From Eutreptiella sp. 'Long Island Sound 2002' (Eukaryota; Euglenozoa; Euglenophyceae; Eutreptiales; Eutreptiaceae): DNA of 64,000 bases. Of the stretch, positions 1 through 9,321 are shown piece by piece. Within the stretch, counting starts at the first letter, position 1; each line of letters begins with the position of its first letter. The notes beneath the pieces were generated by a model. The model worked only from the letters and a program-made list of their open reading frames with translations, was not told the origin of the DNA and made no database searches. The stretch spans positions 50,258,843 through 50,322,842 of the forward strand of contig OZ038384.1 in NCBI GenBank assembly GCA_964036045.1, written 5' to 3'. Both the position numbers and the translations under genes were made by a program.

Positions 1-840
1 CACAGGGATTTTCCCCGCAAGGTGATCCCCGAGGGACATCATGCATTTGCTGTTTTTTTCCCTCTCAATTATCAACTTAATGGAAACCAGTGGATACATG
101 GTTCATCGGTGGGTTTTCCTGTTCCTTGGGTTGTCCGGGAGATGGATGCTGGTTTGGGAGACGCATTTGTGTTGAATGTGTGTTCCATTCAACGTGGTGG
201 TGGCTTGCCCGAAGGTGTGCCGCCGGTTGATGAGATCTCACAGAGAAGGAACATACGGTGGGTGGGTTTCATGCTTCTGTCTACCACTGCTCTGCCCAAA
301 AATGTCACGGAAGGTATTAACCCACCGTTTTGGGCAGAGGACCCTTCCATGACATTAGATGCACCCGATGTTGCCCACTGTGGTGTCAAGTCATGCAGAA
401 AACGCCCTACCTCCATTTGTTATGGGTGTAAAAAAAAGGTTTTGTGCCCCACACGCAAGACCCAGTTGTGTGCATCATGTGATGCTCCTGTGACTGCCCA
501 GGATGCACCGTCCTCCTCTGGGGATGTCGCAATGGCAGACAGTAATGGCTCTGTTTCTGTGGATTTCCCATACACATGTTTTTCCCCTGTGGGCACTACA
601 TCCGTTAATCTCATGTGGCACCCTTAGAAGCCAAGGGTGCACAAGGCACGTGATGAGTTGGACTGTCCTTGTTGGGAAGCGATGCATGGAGGTGGAGAAA
701 TTGGCACCCCCATCCCCGAGGACTCTCACCTCATCCGTGCTGATGCTGGAACCGTGTTGGTGTTGCGACATGGGAGGTCTGGGGGGTTTGCATTGGGTGG
801 TGACAAGGAGGGTGGTGGCAAAGAGAAAGCGGAGGTGTTT
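1..840 (+). pseudogene. PhyH-like 2OG-Fe(II) dioxygenase module of a dual-dioxygenase transposon gene, 5' partial
   Basis: The frame is open from the first base, so the N-terminus lies outside the window. Residues 1-3 read HRD, the HxD iron-binding motif; 14 residues later comes VFFPL, the same spacing as HSD to VFIPL in the relative at 17334-18317. A GLGD strand and the segment CSIQRGGG follow; the relative has CTFHRGAGGG there, so the expected distal iron-binding His is Gln in this copy. A cysteine cluster (about residues 125-160, CX4CX8CX2CX5CX7CX2C) suggests a zinc-binding unit. An in-frame TAG at 625-627 interrupts the frame, which then stays open to the MITE at 841. Family knowledge: such folds oxidise substrates using 2OG and O2. 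The substrate is unknown, and the missing His plus the TAG suggest an inactive copy. Confidence 0.6.
625..627 (+). other. In-frame TAG inside the dioxygenase gene
   Basis: TAG separates two stretches in the same frame. The downstream side continues for 71 codons and resembles the matching part of the relative at 17.3-18.3 kb (CPCW versus PCPL, followed by a similar strand-rich segment). CAG to TAG is the simplest origin. Read-through cannot be excluded. Confidence 0.7.
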
Positions 841-1224
841 TGTAACTACGAAGACAGTGAAGTTTCGCTAAAACGAGTTCAAAATGCGGTAAATGTTGTT
901 TAAGGTTCAGAAAATTGACTCTAGCTACTTCTAAGCCAAAAACAAGTAAAATTAAGGCAAAATGGGGATGAATTTTTTTTTTGCAATCTGGGGTTGTTAT
1001 GGCTGTGCCAAATGCGTGAAAGCCAAAAATCCTTAGCGCCAGACGCCAAAGCTGGCTTTAGCGCGCGTCAAAGCTGGTTTTAGCGCCAATTTCTGCAGTT
1101 TTCCTTGATTTACCACATTTTGACGCGCGCCACAGCCAGTTTTAGCGCGCGCTTAAATGAGGTTTACAGAAATTTACCGCGTTTCAGCGAAACTTCACTT
1201 TACCCATTTGTCTTCGTAGTTACA
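841..1224. mobile_element. MITE with TGTAACTACGAAG terminal inverted repeats, inserted in coding sequence
   Basis: The ends read TGTAACTACGAAGACA and, inverted, CTTCGTAGTTACA; imperfect pairing extends about 35-40 bp (GTGAAGTTTCGCT against AGCGAAACTTCAC). The flanks are TT on both sides (839-840 and 1225-1226), a 2-bp target-site duplication. Removing the MITE and one TT joins the upstream dioxygenase frame exactly to the downstream one. The interior has no ORF of note and holds several GCGCGC/AGCGCC hairpin motifs. Two relatives share the termini, at 12042 and at 34755-35506. Confidence 0.85.
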
Positions 1225-1745
1225 TTAGTTGGTACATGGTCCCCATGGAACACATGTGCAAAATGGTGGACATGTCAATCCTGCTGCGCGCCGGTGCAAG
1301 TTGGTTTCATTGGTGCACTGTGCAAGTGGCACACTACACGGGTCAGCAGCCCATGGTACCTCATTCACACCGACGTGATAGGACACCACTCAGTGCTGTG
1401 GTTGAACTTGGCGACTTCCGTGGTGGTGGGTTGTGGATGGAGTGTGATGGCAAGCTGTGGGCACCCAAATGTAAGACCACAAGAGAGGTGGTACAAGTGG
1501 TGAACCACTTGGGCCGAGGGGTCCCAGGGGTTGTGTGCTCCGTGCGCAAAGGGTTGGTTTTCAACAGCGGGGCCCTACACAGGCCGTGGGATGGGGAAGG
1601 AGACAGATGGTCCATTGTTTTGTACAATGGTGCAAATGTAAGCACAGCGTCATTACAGGAGCGTGAGGAGCTTATGGCACGTGGGTTTGCACCTTGTGGA
1701 CAGCCTTGCGGCGGGTGGCACTGCGGATCACCTGATTGCAACTAA
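1225..1745 (+). pseudogene. Second 2OG-Fe(II) dioxygenase module (possibly TET/JBP-like), C-terminal part of the dual gene
   Basis: This segment matches the minus-strand gene at 15157-15747 along its core: WFHWCTVQVAH against WFTWTAVQVNH, PLSAVVELGDFRGG against PLSAIVTVGDFSGG, and GLVFNSGALH followed by an Arg against GVVFCSGALH and an Arg. The layout (HxD region, GD-x-GG strand, distal His with an Arg about 9-10 residues on) is that of a double-stranded beta-helix 2OG oxygenase. Here the HxD region reads HSHRRD, one residue longer than the HKHQD of the other copy, so metal binding may be disturbed. It ends at TAA 1743-1745. Assignment to the TET/JBP class rests on general pattern only; another prolyl-hydroxylase-like 2OG family is equally possible. 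Confidence 0.55.
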
Positions 1746-1825
1746 TTGCCAGCTGACCTTTGTCTTTGCCCTGTTTGCAATTGCCAATGATGCTAATGGG
1801 ACCTTTTGTGTTCGTGCAACAAGGG

Positions 1826-1945
1826 GTTGCACCAAGGTACCTTAACGCGCCCCTTATCACGCGATAAGGTGCGCGATAAGGTACCTTGTTGCACCCCCTT
1901 GTTGCGCGACAAGGTGCGCGATAAGGTACCTTGTTGCAACCCACT
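1826..1945. repeat. GGTACC/GCGATAAGG hairpin array
   Basis: Several copies of AAGGTACCTTGTTGCA, GCGCGATAAGG and TTGTTGCGCGACAAGG alternate, and many are self-complementary, so the stretch could fold into a series of hairpins. It sits between the second dioxygenase module and the transposase-like ORF, the same place the ACGCGTACGCGT array occupies at 14.87-15.11 kb. It may be an intron, but no confident splice pair was placed. Confidence 0.6.
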
Positions 1946-1984
1946 TGTTGCACCACTGTTACTCCAAATCGCAGCCTTTTCAAA

Positions 1985-2767
1985 ATGAAAGTCAAGGCAT
2001 CAATTGCCACCCAACAGTGCTGTTCAACCCTCGAAGGCTTACGCATGCAGCCACTGAAGAAAGTCTCCCGGAAGCAACAACAGAAACGCTTGAAAATGGC
2101 TGAGCAGATTCTTAGGTCAGTGTTACAAGACGGAGAAGTACAAGTTCGGATGACACATCAAGGAGTGGTACATCTCCGTGGAGGGTGCGCCAGTGTGAAG
2201 GATGGCAGTAATGCCACTGTGGAAGAGAAGGAGGCCTTAAGGGTTGTTAGACTAGTCCGTGGAATGCGTTTAAGTATTAGGCAAATGTATAGGTTGCCAA
2301 GGGCTTGTAGGAAAAAAGATTTGGACGCAGCACGACAACAGCAGACACCCTATTGGTGTACCTCTAGGGCTGTTGTGTCTGAGACAGGTGCACCTCGGGC
2401 CTCAGCGAGCAACAAGCTTGCCGAGGTTGTCAACCACCATATTAGTTTGTCACAAGCTGCCAAAACATTTAAGACCCATGGCCCGGACATCATTGTGGTG
2501 TTGTCAGCTGATGCCAGCCCTTTGTGGAAAGCATCAGCAACACGGTGTGACATTTCTGTCCACTGTTGGCAACAACCAAGTGATGCAGGGGCCCCTAACC
2601 TATGGCCAATTAGGTGGCCCATGTGCGGGGGTGATGACACACATTTCATGCTAGCCATTGACAAGGCACATGACCTCAATGGTCACGTGCAGGATTTGCG
2701 TCACAATTGTGACATTGTGTGGGAAGGTAAAACACTAGGGTTCAAGTGCAACATCCAGTTTATATAA
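1985..2767 (+). pseudogene. DDE-like transposase, N-terminal fragment
   Basis: The N-terminus (PLKKVSRKQQQKRLKMAE) resembles that of the larger protein at 13092-14780 (PFKEYQQLGRTKRWERMAEL). Around residue 176 the segment VVLSADASPLWK aligns in pattern with VRLCVDGTQLHK of that protein, the likely first catalytic Asp of an RNase-H-fold transposase. The frame stops at TAA 2765-2767 after about 260 residues, less than half the length of the relative, so the second Asp/CxxC region and the terminal Glu region are missing. A possible 5' splice site (GGGAAG followed by GTAAAA) occurs near the end, so part of the tail may be intron read-through. ATG 1985 was chosen; ATG 2044 is an alternative. The order with the upstream dioxygenase gene repeats that at 13-18.3 kb. 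Confidence 0.5.
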
Positions 2768-2774
2768 GGTGATC

Positions 2775-4252
2775 TTATTGCTGGACAAACCCACCTCTGG
2801 AAAGCCTGCGCAACCTCTGGAGCCTGCAATGCACCCTCTTCAAACATTGTGCCATACATGTCCCCAGTAGTATGTACATGGCAACCACTGCTGTGTGCAT
2901 TCTCATGTCACCCCCAAGGAGGGCGGCCAGGTCCTCCCAAACCTTTAGAAGGCACCAAGTCTCTTCCCCATCCGGCTCTGCCGTCCCCTGTAGTGCTATG
3001 TGACAACCAGACCTGTGAAGAATAGCTTGAACGGAGACCCTAGTACTGGGACGCACAAACTTGGCCAATCTGCGTACCAAGGCCTGCCTCCCTACAAAAA
3101 TCAGAAGGTGCAGAACACATGGTATAAGGTGACGCCGCCTCAGAGGCGCCTTCAACAACCTGCTCTGGACAACACCAAATATATCCATGGGCCTGCACTT
3201 GGCCCCAGGTGCAATAAGCCCTAGCAACTGCTCATCTCGCTCGGTGGTTCTATCCACATCCTGTTGCAACCACGTTGCACTGGACTTGCACCACGTCATG
3301 TAAGTGAACAGACTACCTGCCATCCAATGTGTAGTGACACCCGACAACCGACGCAGCCAAGGGCTATCCCCACCGCAGAAAATCCTACAGCGTCTGGATG
3401 CACCCCGGATGGGAACCACACCAGTGTCAAGGGCACTCTGCAGAAAAGCAGGATTGTTAGCCCAGACCTGGGACCACACAGAGGTGGACTTCTCACCACA
3501 AAGGGCGACGTTAACAGTTCAGTGGTAGGACAACGTCCTTGCCAAGTGACCATGGTTGGCAAAGGAAATGGACATCTGGCACCACGATTCCCCCCCACAA
3601 GGCAACCCATCCCCCCACACAATGATCCACAGCTCTCCTTCGCACCCCCTGGGGTATTGGAGGTTAGAAACAATGGAATCAAAGGAAAATATATAGTCAA
3701 AAAAGTGCTGCAGGGGCCACTGCGAAAAGACTGTGACCCCATCTGTGTGCACGGCAACCTGTAAATGCTGCCTACTTGCAAGCTGGTTCCATTCTGTGGC
3801 GAAACTAGCATAGGAGGGGAGAGAAAAAAGGTGTATGGGGACCTTACTTCTCGTCCAAGTAATCAAATCTTTGTACCTGAGGAAAATAGCGCGCGCAACA
3901 TGGGGACGTAGCGCGCGCAGAAGTCAACGAAGCGCGTGCTATGAGCGGAAGTGCGCGCAATGTCACATGCAAAGCGCGCGCAATAATACCTTCTTCTCGG
4001 AATCTTCAGGAGCAGGACCAAGTCCACCACCGACAGGGGTGTGACGGCGTTGGCAGCCTCGGTCCTGCGACGCTTCTTCTCTGCTTCAGACACGGGGACC
4101 CTTTTTTCCAACCTGGCCCACAAAGACCGTTGGACGGCAGACCCTGAGCAAAAAAACTCAACTAGGTCCGCCAAAAGTTCCTCGTTCTTCCGCAGGGACC
4201 AGCCATAGTGGGGGCCCAAAATGTTTGCAATCTTCCCTGACATTAACAGAAA
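2775..4252 (-). pseudogene. DDE-like transposase gene, copy 1 (disabled)
   Basis: The minus-strand gene has two exons: about 4252-3990 and 3876-2775. The splice is clear (AAG then GTATTA; TTTTCCTCAG then GTAC) and joins the frames. The N-terminal exon has a basic stretch (EKKRRRTEA). In the second exon, GDGLPCGGESWCQMSISFANHG looks like the strand carrying the first catalytic Asp, and CGGDSPWLRRLSG like the second-Asp strand of DDE transposases that resemble GDW-x-L-x-x-L-x-G. A TGA at 3519-3521 replaces the TGG found at the same point in copy 2 (9881-9883), so this copy is truncated between the two motifs. The C-terminal 110 residues differ from copy 2 because the duplication ends near 3083. 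The gene converges on the fragment ending at 2767. Confidence 0.55.
3877..3989 (-). other. 113-bp intron filled with GCGCGC motifs
   Basis: On the minus strand it starts GTATTATTGCGCGCGC and ends TTTTCCTCAG. In between are five TTGCGCGCGCTA-like units 10-20 bp apart. Splicing joins two open frames, and the intron is conserved in copy 2 (10239-10351). Confidence 0.85.
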
Positions 4253-4810
4253 CAAACTATTTACGCTCGCGTCGCTGCCGCTCAATCGCGAATGAATCTG
4301 CGATTACGGGAAATCCTTAGTGAGTGCGATGCCAGAACAGAAATGCATTCTCCAAAAGATTTGAAATTTCAAAAATCGACTTCGCAGTCATGTAGAGATT
4401 CTCATGCTGTTTGCAAAAAAGACCAGATACTGAGTTATGTGACAAAATGAGATTTAAAATCATAGGTGGAAGCCTTATTTCCGTGCCCAGCCCACGAAAG
4501 TGCCCAAAGAGAAATGTATAGAGGCTTGGAAGCGTGGGCAAAGTGCTGGTGGACGCTCGGGAAGACAAGGGAATGGGGGTGACCGCCGAATTCGACAAAT
4601 GGAGGAAGTGGTCGATTCGTTAATGCGGGGCATGGAAGCGCTCAAGGTAGGTAGGTAGGTGCACTCGGTCTCGGAGAGGCGCCCCATGGTTCCCCCTGGC
4701 GTCGCCCCTGTGACGAACAGGAAGAGGTCCCGCGCGTGAAGAGGGGAGGCGGCTTACATCCCGCTAGACCTGACTGGTGACCCCCAACAAAGCGGCCCCG
4801 GGCAACACCG
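4253..4810 (+). other. 558-bp segment absent from the second copy, holding a possible plus-strand exon
   Basis: Copy 2 jumps directly from the equivalent of 4252 to the equivalent of 4811 (junction near 10613), so this is either an insertion in copy 1 or a deletion in copy 2. Within it, 4506-4646 on the plus strand is open for 47 codons (KEKCIEAWKRGQ near the start, RQMEEVVDSLMRGMEALK at the end) and finishes at a strong 5' splice site, CTCAAG followed by GTAGGT. That is consistent with a captured exon. Nothing else is recognisable. Confidence 0.4.
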
Positions 4811-4992
4811 GCGTCAGATGCGGTGCCGGAAGAATCCGAAACTTTAGAAAAATAGGCGTTTTTGCCCTGCTTATTAGGACATGGGGTTACAAACCCAAGA
4901 CCCCGAGCCATAGCGCGCGCTATGCCGCGCGCTATAGTTTTGTAGTGCGCACTGAGCCATCGCGCGGCAATACCCTGTAGCGCGCACACAGG
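4811..4992 (-). pseudogene. Upstream exon edge and GCGC-array intron of copy 1, with a ruined acceptor site
   Basis: It matches 10614-10792. In copy 2 the minus strand reads CTAACGTTTCAG before ATTCTTCCGG, a good branch point plus acceptor; here the same place reads CTAAAGTTTCGG, so both the branch-like CTAAC and the AG are lost. The rest is a run of GCGCGC motifs (4911-4990). Confidence 0.55.
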
Positions 4993-5019
4993 GGTGTCAT
5001 CACAGGGGATGGGAAAAAT

Positions 5020-5611
5020 ATGCATGCCGGGAACCCCTCCTCCAAATCTAATTGTTGGATTTGTGAGGAAGATAATGGCCTAGCATTTTTTGTAGGAGAC
5101 ATGAAGGGGGGGGTGAGGTGGGGTGCTTACCTCAGGTGCATCCCAACCGGGGGGAGAGTAGGTGACTACGTGCATGCAACATGTAGAATCCTGTGCATCC
5201 TCGTGAAAAGGCTAAGGGGGGAGTTCCACCAAAGAGGGATCCATGTTTGGGTGCGTGAGCTAGACGGGGAGATGCACGAGATCAAAGAAGTTTGCAAGGG
5301 GATCCCAAAGGCAGAGAGGATTGCACCAAGGCGGGCCAAAGAGGGAAGTTTTGACCTTACAAGTGCCAATGCCTTCATGGCCAACCCCCAAGGGGCAGAC
5401 AACATTGTCACCATTGCCAAAGCACGTATGGGGAATGTGGAGACCCCTACTGGGCCTTTGGTATGGGTGGTCCTTCGTACCCTCTTGCACCAGTTTGCAC
5501 ATATCCACAGGTTTTGGAGACAAAAAGAATTTTTTTACAGATATTGATGTTGCCATGTACACTAATGCGGTGGACCGCTTCCGCGAGGCATGGGGGGACT
5601 TAGGGTGGAAG
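5020..5611 (+). CDS. Hypothetical Cys-containing protein, probably spliced
   Basis: An open frame from ATG 5020 gives about 135-150 residues: an early CWICEEDNG cysteine pair, YVHATCRILC, then a charged region (VRELDGEMHEIKEV). I do not recognise the family. A probable acceptor (TTTTTTTACAG ending at 5540) precedes a second exon to 5611, which ends at a strong donor (TGGAAG then GTGAGC). Read in its best frame that exon gives DVAMYTNAVDRFREAWGDLG. The matching donor in exon 1 is uncertain: 5426 (GCAC then GTATGG) keeps this frame, while 5461 (CTTTG then GTATGG) is a better consensus but shifts it. The 3' end was not found; GCGCGC motifs start at 5765. The cysteines could bind zinc, but nothing more can be said. 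Confidence 0.4.
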
Positions 5612-5639
5612 GTGAGCACGTGGGTCCATTGGAGCTGCG

Positions 5640-6131
5640 CCAGCCAGCGGGGGGGGGGGGGTTTCGGCCGGCCGGCCAGCCTGCCAGCCAGTTTGTCTTG
5701 TGCAACATTCAAAATATGAGCCGTTGTTTGCATGTGCCATACATGCCGTACACTCCTTCCCTGCGTGCGCGCAATGTCGCATTTTTTCCATAGTGCGCGC
5801 AAATTTTCAAAAATACGACCTTTATAGCGCGCCTATTGCGCGCGCTCTACCGCGCTATATTGTCCCGTTTTTCAAATTTTTCAAAGCCGGAAAATGTTTC
5901 AAAACCATGCTTTTTCCAGTGTCCTGCGTTTCTCAAAAACCCCTTGCTTTTCAAAAACATTCCCTGTTGCTCATTCAACCCAAGACACATGCAAAAACAC
6001 TGTCTGAAAGGTCTGAAAAGTGTGCAACAGTACAGGTCCTCACGGACGAAAACAGTGTAGCGCGCGCAACATATTTACAGCGCGCGCTGGCAGCCTTATG
6101 GCGCGCGCTATACCAGGTATAGCGCGCGCTG
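5640..6131. repeat. Non-coding stretch with GCGCGC motif clusters
   Basis: After a poly-G run and GGCCGGCCGGCC-like repeats (5648-5690), two clusters of GCGCGC-type units lie at 5765-5860 and 6058-6131, separated by T-rich sequence. No convincing ORF. By analogy with proven introns nearby these may be intronic, but no splice pair was confirmed. Confidence 0.5.
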
Positions 6132-9048
6132 TCATTCAGTGATATCCTCAATGGTTTGGACCACCACTTCGGCCCCCCACTCCTTCTCCCATTCGGGTCT
6201 GTGGTCTTCTGCCCCAGTGGCAGCTGGGGCTGCATCCCCTTCTTTGTGGTCTTCTGCCCCAGTGGCAGCTGGGGCTGCATCCCCTTCTTCTTGTGGGCTT
6301 GGGTCGCCCTCTGGGGTTGCTCCTTGTGGTGCCTCTTCTTCTTTCGGGGCTGCTCCTTCTCCTTCTTGTGGCGTGGCCGCTGGTGCCTCTCCTTCTTGTA
6401 GTGGGGCTGGTGCGTCGTCTTCTTGTGCTGCTGCTGCTGCTGGGGCTGGTGCCTCTTCTTCTTGTGCAGCTGCTGCTGGTGCTTCTGCTGGTGCTGCAGC
6501 TTCGGCAGGTCCCTTGTCTCCTTGTGGGGGGGCTGGTGGCTGGGCTGGTGGGTCTCCTTGGGGCTTCTTCTTCTTTGGGGTTGGTGGCTTGGACGGGGAC
6601 ATCCTCATGGTCTTTGGGTCGGGGCAGAGGTACTCAATGTCATCGGCCTCGTACGTCTCCCACCACGGCTGCCACTTGCCCAACTCCTCATACGCTTTGC
6701 TTTTGGCGGAGAACACCTGGCAGCTGGGCATGAACTCCGACCAATCGTCCTCTTCCTCCTCCTCCTCCCCTTGTTGGCTGGGGCTCCACTGATCGTTGGG
6801 GATGATGACGGCCACGTGGTCCTGAGGGGCCCTCCTGGCGCCTGCTGGCTTGATTTCGGCTCCCTCCACAATCATCGGCGCGATCGCAGTGGTGCAGTAG
6901 ATGATCCACCGAGGCTTGTAGCCGTCTTTGTAGGATCAATCTCGGCGCTGCATGAGCTCCTCTCTTGCCTCCTTGTCCGCGTCGGCTCTGCCCTGCTGCT
7001 TGGCCTTGGGAGCCGTACTGGGTGGGGTGGAACCGCACGGACCTCCTTGTTCTTGTGGCTGGTCTGGGACTGGCTTTGATGCGAGCTGCGGCTGGGGTGC
7101 CTGCTGCGGTGCCGTCTTGCTTGCCTGGAAAGAGTAGCGCGGAGGCATAGCACAGGCATAGCACGCGCAATACGGAACATAGCACGCGCGACGAGATGCA
7201 TAGCACGTGCAATGACGACAATAGCGCGCGCTGCATTACCTTTTCTGCTTTCTCCTCCTCTGCTTTCTTCCGTCTCTTCTCCTCCTCTTCCTTCTCCTTC
7301 TTCTCCCTCTCCTTCTTCTTCCTCTTTTCCCCCTCATCCTTCTCCTTCTTCTTCCTCTTATCGTCCTCTTCCTTCTTCTTCTTCTTTGCTTCGTCCTCTT
7401 TCTTCTTGGCCTGTTCCGCCTGACGTTGGACTCGGTGTGCCGCCTCTGCCATCAGCCGCTGGTCGGCAGTCTTGTGGGCAAGGACCTTTCCAGGCGGGTG
7501 GGGGGGCTTAGCGGTGTGGGAGGCGGAGATGGCTGGTGGTAGGTGGCTGGTGGCTGCTGGCTCCTCGGTACGCTTCTTCTTGGGCCTTGGGACTGTCACG
7601 GATTCCGTCTCCGGCACGGCAAAGGCGTCGGCCCAGTCCACCTCCAGCTCCTCCAGCTGCCGCTTAGCCCGGGCCAGCACCGGGGAGGGGCCTTGCTCCT
7701 TCCGTCCGTCAAGCCAGTCGGCCGCATGCTTGGACTGCCCGGCAATGTCCGCGGGCACGCTGATCATCAACGGCCCTCTGCGGGATCCCAGGCACAGAAG
7801 CTGCTCGAAGCTGCCCACCTACGTGACAATGGGACAGAAGGTAGGGCCGTAGCGCGCGCAAACAATCAAATCGCGCGTGCTACATCAAATGAAGCGCGCG
7901 CAACAATGTCGAAAGCGCGCGCAATGGCAAACATAGCGCGTACCTGTGGCTGTGCCAGTTGTTGTTGTTGTGGACGGTCTTTGCGGTGGCACCCGGAGGC
8001 GTGTGGGTCCGAACGTGACCCCACCCATAACTTGCCCAGCACGAGAACAGCAGCTCGTACTCCTCCACCTTGCAGTGTCTACAGGCAGCTTGTCCTTCTT
8101 GGGTTGGCACGGAGGGGTTCAACAGGTTGTGGAGACTGCACCAGGTGCCAGTAATGCTTTCGTCATACCAGCAGGGTTTCACGGCTCCGTCTGGGATCTT
8201 GGCAATGGCCGTGGCCCTTTGGCGCCAGAACTTGTAGAAGGCCACCTCGAAGAGGTAGGCCGGTGTCACGTCCTTCAGCCATGCCCAGCTGGGCCCTTGG
8301 GCGCAGATGGTGCTGTTTTGGTTGGGCCAGATTCGGTTCTTGAAGTCGCTGCTGAAGGCGAAGCCCTGACGTGGCCCGGGTGGGGGAGACTGAAACTGTG
8401 CTTGCACTTGGGGTTGCTGCTGTCTTGGTTGGACCTGCTGCTGCTGCTGCTGCTGCTGCTGTTCTGGACTGCCGACTTGCTGGGCCGCAGCCTGCACTTG
8501 CTGCTGCTGCATTTGCTGCTGCTGCTGCACTGGCAGTGGGAAGAGCACTTGTTGCACTTGGCCCACTGGAAGACTGCCGCGCACTGGGGAGCCCAAGGTG
8601 GGCGACCCACCGGGGAACAGCATGGGAGACAGCTGCTGTGAGGCACCTCGTAACGGGGACTGCGGCGCGGGCCACAGAGGCTGAGTTGGGGAGAACTGGG
8701 TCAGCTGCTGGGACAGCGTCTGCGGAAAACAGGACAAAGCACGCGCAACCAGGACGTGCGTAGTGTGCACAACGAGACAGCTAGCACGCACAATAAGAGC
8801 GTAGCACGCGCAACGGAAACAGTAGTGCGCGCAACGGAAACAGTAGTGCGCACGGCAAGTACCTGTGGCTGCATGCTCCACGGCGTCGTCGACGGCTGCT
8901 GCAGTCCCGGTTGTACAGCTGCATGTGGCGGTGGTTGCGGTGTCGCACCTGCTCCTGCGGCCCCTGCAGCAGTTGTTGGCGGTGCTGCAGGAGGCGGATA
9001 CCCCCAGCCCGCGGGGTGCATGGGCAAGAGGGTTACATTAAAGTACCC
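6132..9048 (-). CDS. Low-complexity Q/K/PAE-rich protein, four exons, with an in-frame TGA
   Basis: Minus-strand exons: about 9048-8863, 8719-7944, 7810-7240, 7124-6132. Each splice joins in frame across a GCGC-array intron. Domain order: Pro/Ala-rich start; poly-Gln runs (8405-8530); a compact segment with C-x-x-C (ACRHCKVEEYELLFSCWASYGWGH) that looks globular; a long charged K/E helix (about 7247-7420, likely coiled coil); an acidic tract; a PAE/PAAPA repeat tail with a duplicated DHKEGDAAPAATGAE unit; end at TGA 6132. TGA at 6936-6938 interrupts the same frame, which continues with a plausible globular stretch (SYKDGYKPRWIIY), so CGA to TGA is likely and the copy may be dead. The gene lies downstream of DDE-like copy 2 on the same strand and may be the rest of that element. 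No known family was recognised. Confidence 0.5.
7125..7239 (-). other. GCGC-array intron (115 bp)
   Basis: The donor is GAAAAG then GTAATG and the acceptor CTCTTTCCAG then GCAAG, phase 0. It contains about five GCGCGCGCTA/GCACGTGCTA-type units. Splicing restores the frame from the charged helix into the TAPQQAPQPQ segment. Confidence 0.85.
7811..7943 (-). other. GCGC-array intron (133 bp)
   Basis: Donor CCACAG then GTACGC. Two acceptors are possible: the AG of CACGTAG, or the downstream AG of GGTGGGCAG. Only the latter (end at 7811) keeps the frame (HSH joined to SFEQLLCLG). Five GCGCGC-type units inside. Confidence 0.75.
8720..8862 (-). other. GCGC-array intron (143 bp)
   Basis: Donor CCACAG then GTACTT, acceptor CTGTTTTCCGCAG then ACGCTG, phase 0. 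The interior alternates TTGCGCGCACTACTGTTTCCG-like units. The upstream exon ends MQPQ and the downstream one begins TLSQQLTQ. Confidence 0.85.
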
Positions 9049-9321
9049 CTGTTCCAGCGGTAATACAAAAAGGAAAATGCAGTAACAAAAAAATTGAAAG
9101 CACCAAAACAAACGGACGAAAAGTAACAAATCAATGCATTCCAAATTCCAATCAATGCATTCCAAACACTTTAAGTGCGTAGTCATAGCACGCTACTTCC
9201 GACTATATATCGCGATTTCAAGGGTTCCGGCGCTTGAAAACAGCGTAGCGCGCGCGATAGTGGACATTGCGCGCACTAGATAACATGTAGCGCGCGCTAA
9301 AACACAAATAGCGCGCGCTAC
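9049..9321 (-). other. Probable GCGC-array intron linking the transposase-like and Q-rich parts
   Basis: A donor-like GAACTGTG then GTAGCG (9321) is followed by four GCGCGCGCTA units (9245-9320), then T-rich sequence and an acceptor-like CGCTGGAACAG before GGGTAC (9049). The flanking frames do not join cleanly as drawn, so the exact acceptor is unsettled. Confidence 0.5.

Noticed and set aside
841-1224. MITE as a spliced introner intron
   Set aside because: Using its GT and AG ends leaves 8 extra bases and shifts the frame; plain insertion with a TT duplication explains the sequence better.
6139-7079. Long plus-strand open stretches rich in Gly, Ser, Leu, Cys
   Set aside because: They are antisense shadows of the low-complexity, spliced minus-strand gene.
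3860-9320. GCGCGC repeats as a CRISPR-like array
   Set aside because: Units are short and degenerate, spacers are irregular, and the repeats lie inside GT-AG introns of a eukaryote.
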